In this document: positions 7,007-9,298 of the stretch, piece by piece
How positions within the stretch are numbered: position 1 is the first letter of the stretch
Layout: every line of letters starts with the position of its first letter
Assembly: GCA_002424495.1 (NCBI GenBank)
Contig: DIKH01000174.1
Coordinates: 1 to 9,298 of the forward strand
Source: Desulfobacteraceae bacterium UBA5623
GTDB taxonomy: Bacteria; Desulfobacterota; DSM-4660; Desulfatiglandales; Desulfatiglandaceae
Reading direction: 5' to 3'
DNA: 9,298 nt
The notes under the pieces: generated by a model
Told to the model about the DNA's origin: nothing
What the model saw: only the letters and a program-made list of their open reading frames with translations
Database searches by the model: none
Translations under genes and position numbers: made by a program

Positions 7007-7046
7007 TTATTTCCGTTCCCACGCTGTTGCGCAGGAACGGAAATAA
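7007..7046. terminator. Hairpin between convergent GNAT and acyl-CoA dehydrogenase genes, probable bidirectional terminator
   Basis: A perfect 13-bp inverted repeat, TTATTTCCGTTCC (7007-7019) and GGAACGGAAATAA (7034-7046), with a 14-nt loop in which CGC and GCG can pair further. It ends five bases from the dehydrogenase stop codon and lies in the convergent space, the usual place for a shared terminator. The A/T-rich outer ends of the stem supply only short U runs in both directions. The CGTTCCCACGC core resembles short interspersed palindromes common in bacterial genomes, so it may also be a dispersed repeat. Confidence 0.55.
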
Positions 7047-7050
7047 CTTG

Positions 7051-8199
7051 TTATTTCATGATCTCACGGGCCACGATCATCCTCTGGATCTGTGTGGTTC
7101 CTTCAGCGATCTGCAGCAGTTTTGCATCGCGATAGTACTGGGCCATGGGATAGTCTTCCATGTACCCATACCCGCCGAAAATCTGAAGCGCATCACAAGC
7201 AACCTTTACTGCCGTATCAGCAGCAAAGCATTTTGCCATGGAACCCAGCTTAACGGCCTCTGCACGGTTGCCCCTGTCAATCTCTGCAACGGTCTTGTAA
7301 GTCAGCTGCCTTGCGGCCTCGATCTGAATGGCCATATCGGCAATCATGAACTGGATTGCCTGGAATTTTGCTATGGGTTTTCCAAAAACCACCCTTTGCT
7401 TGGCGTACTCAATAGCATGATCCAATGCACCCTGGGCAAGACCAACTGACCTTGCTGAGGTGGCATAACGGCTGACCTCAACAGTACGGACTGTCTGCCT
7501 GTAACCGTCTCCACGATCACCCATCATATTCTTCTGAGGGACACGTACTTCATCCAGTTTGACTTCACAGACATGAACGGCCTTGCATCCCATTTTCTTT
7601 TCATGCTTGGGGATGGTCAGTCCTTTTGCGCCCTTGTCAATCAGAAAAGCTGAGATGCCGGCAGTGCCCTTTTCAGGATCAGTCTTGGCAAATACTGTAT
7701 ACATATCAGCCACATCAGCCAGAGTAGCAAAACACTTTGTCCCGCTGACCAGCCAGTCATCGCCATCCTGAACCGCCTTGGTCTGGATATTGGATGCGTC
7801 GGAACCTGCTTCCGGTTCTGTTAAGGCAAAACAGGGGATGAACTCTCCTGAGGCAACCTTTGTCAGATATTTTTGTTTTTGCTCATCGTTTCCAACGTTC
7901 ATCAGAACCCTTGGCCCAAGAGAATAGGCACCAAGCAGAATTGCGCAGGAAGCGCTTACCTGGGCGATCTGTTCAATTGCCAGGGCACATTCTGTACAGC
8001 CCGCGCCGGAGCCTCCCCATTTTTCTTCAATACCCAGTCCGTAAAGTTCCATCTCTTTGAACCATTCATGGACCTGTGTGGGGAATTTTTCTTCTTCCTC
8101 GAGCTGCGGTGCAATCGGTTTTATCTTTTCCTGTGCAAGTTGCCGCACGGAATCTCTGAGCATAATCTGAGCTTTTGTCAATTCATAAATTCCTGCCAT
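7051..8199 (-). CDS. Acyl-CoA dehydrogenase
   Basis: A 382-residue FAD enzyme of the short/medium-chain acyl-CoA dehydrogenase family, full length. It forms or reduces an alpha-beta double bond in a CoA thioester and exchanges electrons with ETF. Domains follow the family order: N-terminal helices, then the beta-domain signature CFALTEPEAGSDA (123-135), then C-terminal helices with RVVFGKPIAKFQAIQ and the second signature QIFGGYGYMEDYP. The catalytic base is Glu366 in the AEGTTQIQR segment, the position used by MCAD-type enzymes. Unusually, the flavin-contact segment reads KCFATLADVADMY (155-167) where most relatives have KxWITNxxxAD: Phe157 replaces Trp, while Thr159 is kept. ATG 8199 has an excellent AAGGAGGG four bases upstream. 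It starts 34 nt after etfA ends, so they form an operon. Butyryl-, glutaryl- or (alkyl)succinyl-CoA-type substrates are all possible; the chain length cannot be decided by eye. Confidence 0.95.
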   Translation of the reverse strand: MAGIYELTKAQIMLRDSVRQLAQEKIKPIAPQLEEEEKFPTQVHEWFKEMELYGLGIEEKWGGSGAGCTECALAIEQIAQVSASCAILLGAYSLGPRVLMNVGNDEQKQKYLTKVASGEFIPCFALTEPEAGSDASNIQTKAVQDGDDWLVSGTKCFATLADVADMYTVFAKTDPEKGTAGISAFLIDKGAKGLTIPKHEKKMGCKAVHVCEVKLDEVRVPQKNMMGDRGDGYRQTVRTVEVSRYATSARSVGLAQGALDHAIEYAKQRVVFGKPIAKFQAIQFMIADMAIQIEAARQLTYKTVAEIDRGNRAEAVKLGSMAKCFAADTAVKVACDALQIFGGYGYMEDYPMAQYYRDAKLLQIAEGTTQIQRMIVAREIMK

Positions 8200-8203
8200 T
8201 TTT

Positions 8204-8211
8204 CCCTCCTT
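8204..8211 (-). promoter_or_regulatory. Strong ribosome binding site of the acyl-CoA dehydrogenase gene
   Basis: The minus strand reads AAGGAGGG followed by four A residues and the ATG at 8199-8197. It lies within the 34-nt gap after etfA, and I see no promoter in that gap, so the gene is translated from the etf operon message. Confidence 0.75.
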
Positions 8212-8233
8212 AATAAAGAATAAAGGATTAATC

Positions 8234-9298
8234 TTATTTTTTCATCTCTTCTATCAGTTTTGGGATAATCTGAAAGACATCCCCTATGATTCCATAATTC
8301 GCCACATTAAAGATTGGGGCGTCAGGGTCCTTGTTTATCGCAATGATCAGGTCGGATGTCTGCATGCCCACCAGATGCTGAACAGCGCCGGATATGCCGC
8401 AGGCGATGTATACCTTGGGACATACGGTCTTGCCTGTTTGGCCCACCTGACATGAATGAGACAGCCATCCTGCGTCCACAGCGGCCCTGGATGCGCCTAC
8501 AGCGCCGCCCAGAGCATTGGCCAGGTCTTCAAGCATCTTGAAGTTGGCCGCATCACCCATGCCCCAGCCACCGGCCACAATGATTTCGGCCTCTTCGATA
8601 TCGCCCGTTGTCTTTGCCTCTTTTATCACTTCCAGGATTTTTGCCTTTATGCTCTTTGGATTTATCTCAACAGGGACCTTTATCAATTCCCCCTGGCGGC
8701 TGTAATCCGGCTCAGGTTTTTTCATTACCTTGGGCCTGACAGTTGACATCTGGGGACGATGACGCGGGCACTTTATTGTGGCCATGATGTTGCCGCCGAA
8801 TGCAGGCCGCGTCTGGAGCAGAAGTCCTGTTTCCGGGTCAATATCCAGTCCGGTACAGTCGGCAGTAAGACCTGTCTGTATCCTGGCCGCAATTCGCGGG
8901 GCAAGATCCCTTCCGGTTGTGGTTGCCCCATATAACACTATTGCGGGCTTGTACTTTGCCACTACAGCAGCAACAGCAGTTGCATAAGGATCGGTCATAT
9001 ATGACGCCAGACTTTCATTGTCCACCAGATATACCTTGTCTGCACCATGGGCAAAGAGATCCTTGGCAAGATGCTCGACCTGGCTTCCCGGCAAGACAGC
9101 GGTAAGCTCCTGGCCAAGCTTGTCAGCGAGCTTTCTACCTTCCCCCAACAATTCAAAGGAGCAGCTTTTCATCTCGCCCGCATGCTGTTCGGCAAAGACC
9201 ATTACGCCCTTGTATTCTTCGATATTTTCCGTGCCTTTTCCAGCACCCCTTTCTATTACAATGGCATCGTCCTCACAGGCATTGGCACAGGCGCCGCA
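8234..9298 (-). CDS. etfA: Electron transfer flavoprotein alpha subunit with N-terminal ferredoxin-type motif (5' end outside window)
   Basis: EtfA pairs with EtfB, binds FAD and passes electrons between acyl-CoA dehydrogenases and other carriers. The 354 visible residues hold the family core from YKGVMVFAEQHAGEM, through ELLGEGRKLADKLG and LYGATTTGRDLAPRIAAR, to the FAD-binding C-terminal domain (AAVDAGWL, VGQTGKTVCPKVYIACGISG, then NKDPDAPIFNVANYGIIGD). The reading frame stays open past the ATG at 9202 to the window edge and encodes CGACANACEDDAIVIERGAGK, which looks like the last three cysteines of a CxxCxxCxxxC [4Fe-4S] site. The normal Pro after the final Cys is Glu. The ATG at 9202 is therefore internal. 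EtfA proteins with such an extension are known from anaerobes, for example the caffeyl-CoA reductase complex and some electron-bifurcating ETFs. The acyl-CoA dehydrogenase follows 34 nt downstream; etfB is expected upstream. Confidence 0.93.
   Translation of the reverse strand, partial: CGACANACEDDAIVIERGAGKGTENIEEYKGVMVFAEQHAGEMKSCSFELLGEGRKLADKLGQELTAVLPGSQVEHLAKDLFAHGADKVYLVDNESLASYMTDPYATAVAAVVAKYKPAIVLYGATTTGRDLAPRIAARIQTGLTADCTGLDIDPETGLLLQTRPAFGGNIMATIKCPRHRPQMSTVRPKVMKKPEPDYSRQGELIKVPVEINPKSIKAKILEVIKEAKTTGDIEEAEIIVAGGWGMGDAANFKMLEDLANALGGAVGASRAAVDAGWLSHSCQVGQTGKTVCPKVYIACGISGAVQHLVGMQTSDLIIAINKDPDAPIFNVANYGIIGDVFQIIPKLIEEMKK

Noticed and set aside
1..9298. CRISPR arrays, tRNA or rRNA genes, toxin-antitoxin or defence genes
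   Set aside because: No regularly spaced direct repeats, cloverleaf with CCA-type end, or defence-related protein motifs were seen on either strand.

Overview
This 9.3-kb window reads as a chromosomal segment of an anaerobic, probably sulfate-reducing, member of the Desulfobacterota (Desulfobacterales-like). That assignment is inference. It rests on an electron-transfer flavoprotein alpha subunit that carries a ferredoxin-type Fe-S motif and sits directly upstream of an acyl-CoA dehydrogenase, on a split glycyl-tRNA synthetase (glyQ + glyS), and on an Fe-S old-yellow-enzyme oxidoreductase next to a short-chain dehydrogenase. No gene here identifies a species.

Layout. (1) 1-2345, plus strand: an SDR oxidoreductase followed after 31 nt by an enoate-reductase-like flavoenzyme. 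The second gene is broken: its TIM barrel and Fe-S motif are intact, but most of the C-terminal dinucleotide-binding half is missing and the remaining tail is in another frame. (2) 2346-2555: intergenic space almost filled by a ~150-bp gap-free imperfect palindrome with MITE-like ends. One end of a second copy forms the first 21 bases of the window, so the SDR/flavoenzyme pair lies between two copies. (3) 2556-5515, minus strand: glyQ-glyS, tightly coupled, with a good sigma-70-type promoter at 5557-5585. (4) 5586-5923: a spacer with no gene. (5) 5924-6901, plus strand: a solitary acetyltransferase-like protein that appears to contain two GNAT halves. (6) 6902-7050: convergent intergenic space with two inverted repeats, one a strong hairpin. 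(7) 7051-9298, minus strand: etfA (5' end outside the window) followed by an acyl-CoA dehydrogenase, an operon for oxidising or reducing a CoA thioester.

How the genes work together. EtfA and the acyl-CoA dehydrogenase form one electron-transfer unit, with EtfB expected just upstream outside the window. The SDR and flavoenzyme once looked like a two-step redox pair acting on an alcohol/ketone and a conjugated enone or enoyl-CoA, but the second enzyme has lost its NAD(P)H-side domains. GlyQS is housekeeping. I found no convincing new multi-gene system. The least ordinary items are the palindromic repeat pair, the internal deletion in the flavoenzyme, the ferredoxin-type EtfA whose apparent start is misleading, and the altered flavin-contact motif of the dehydrogenase.
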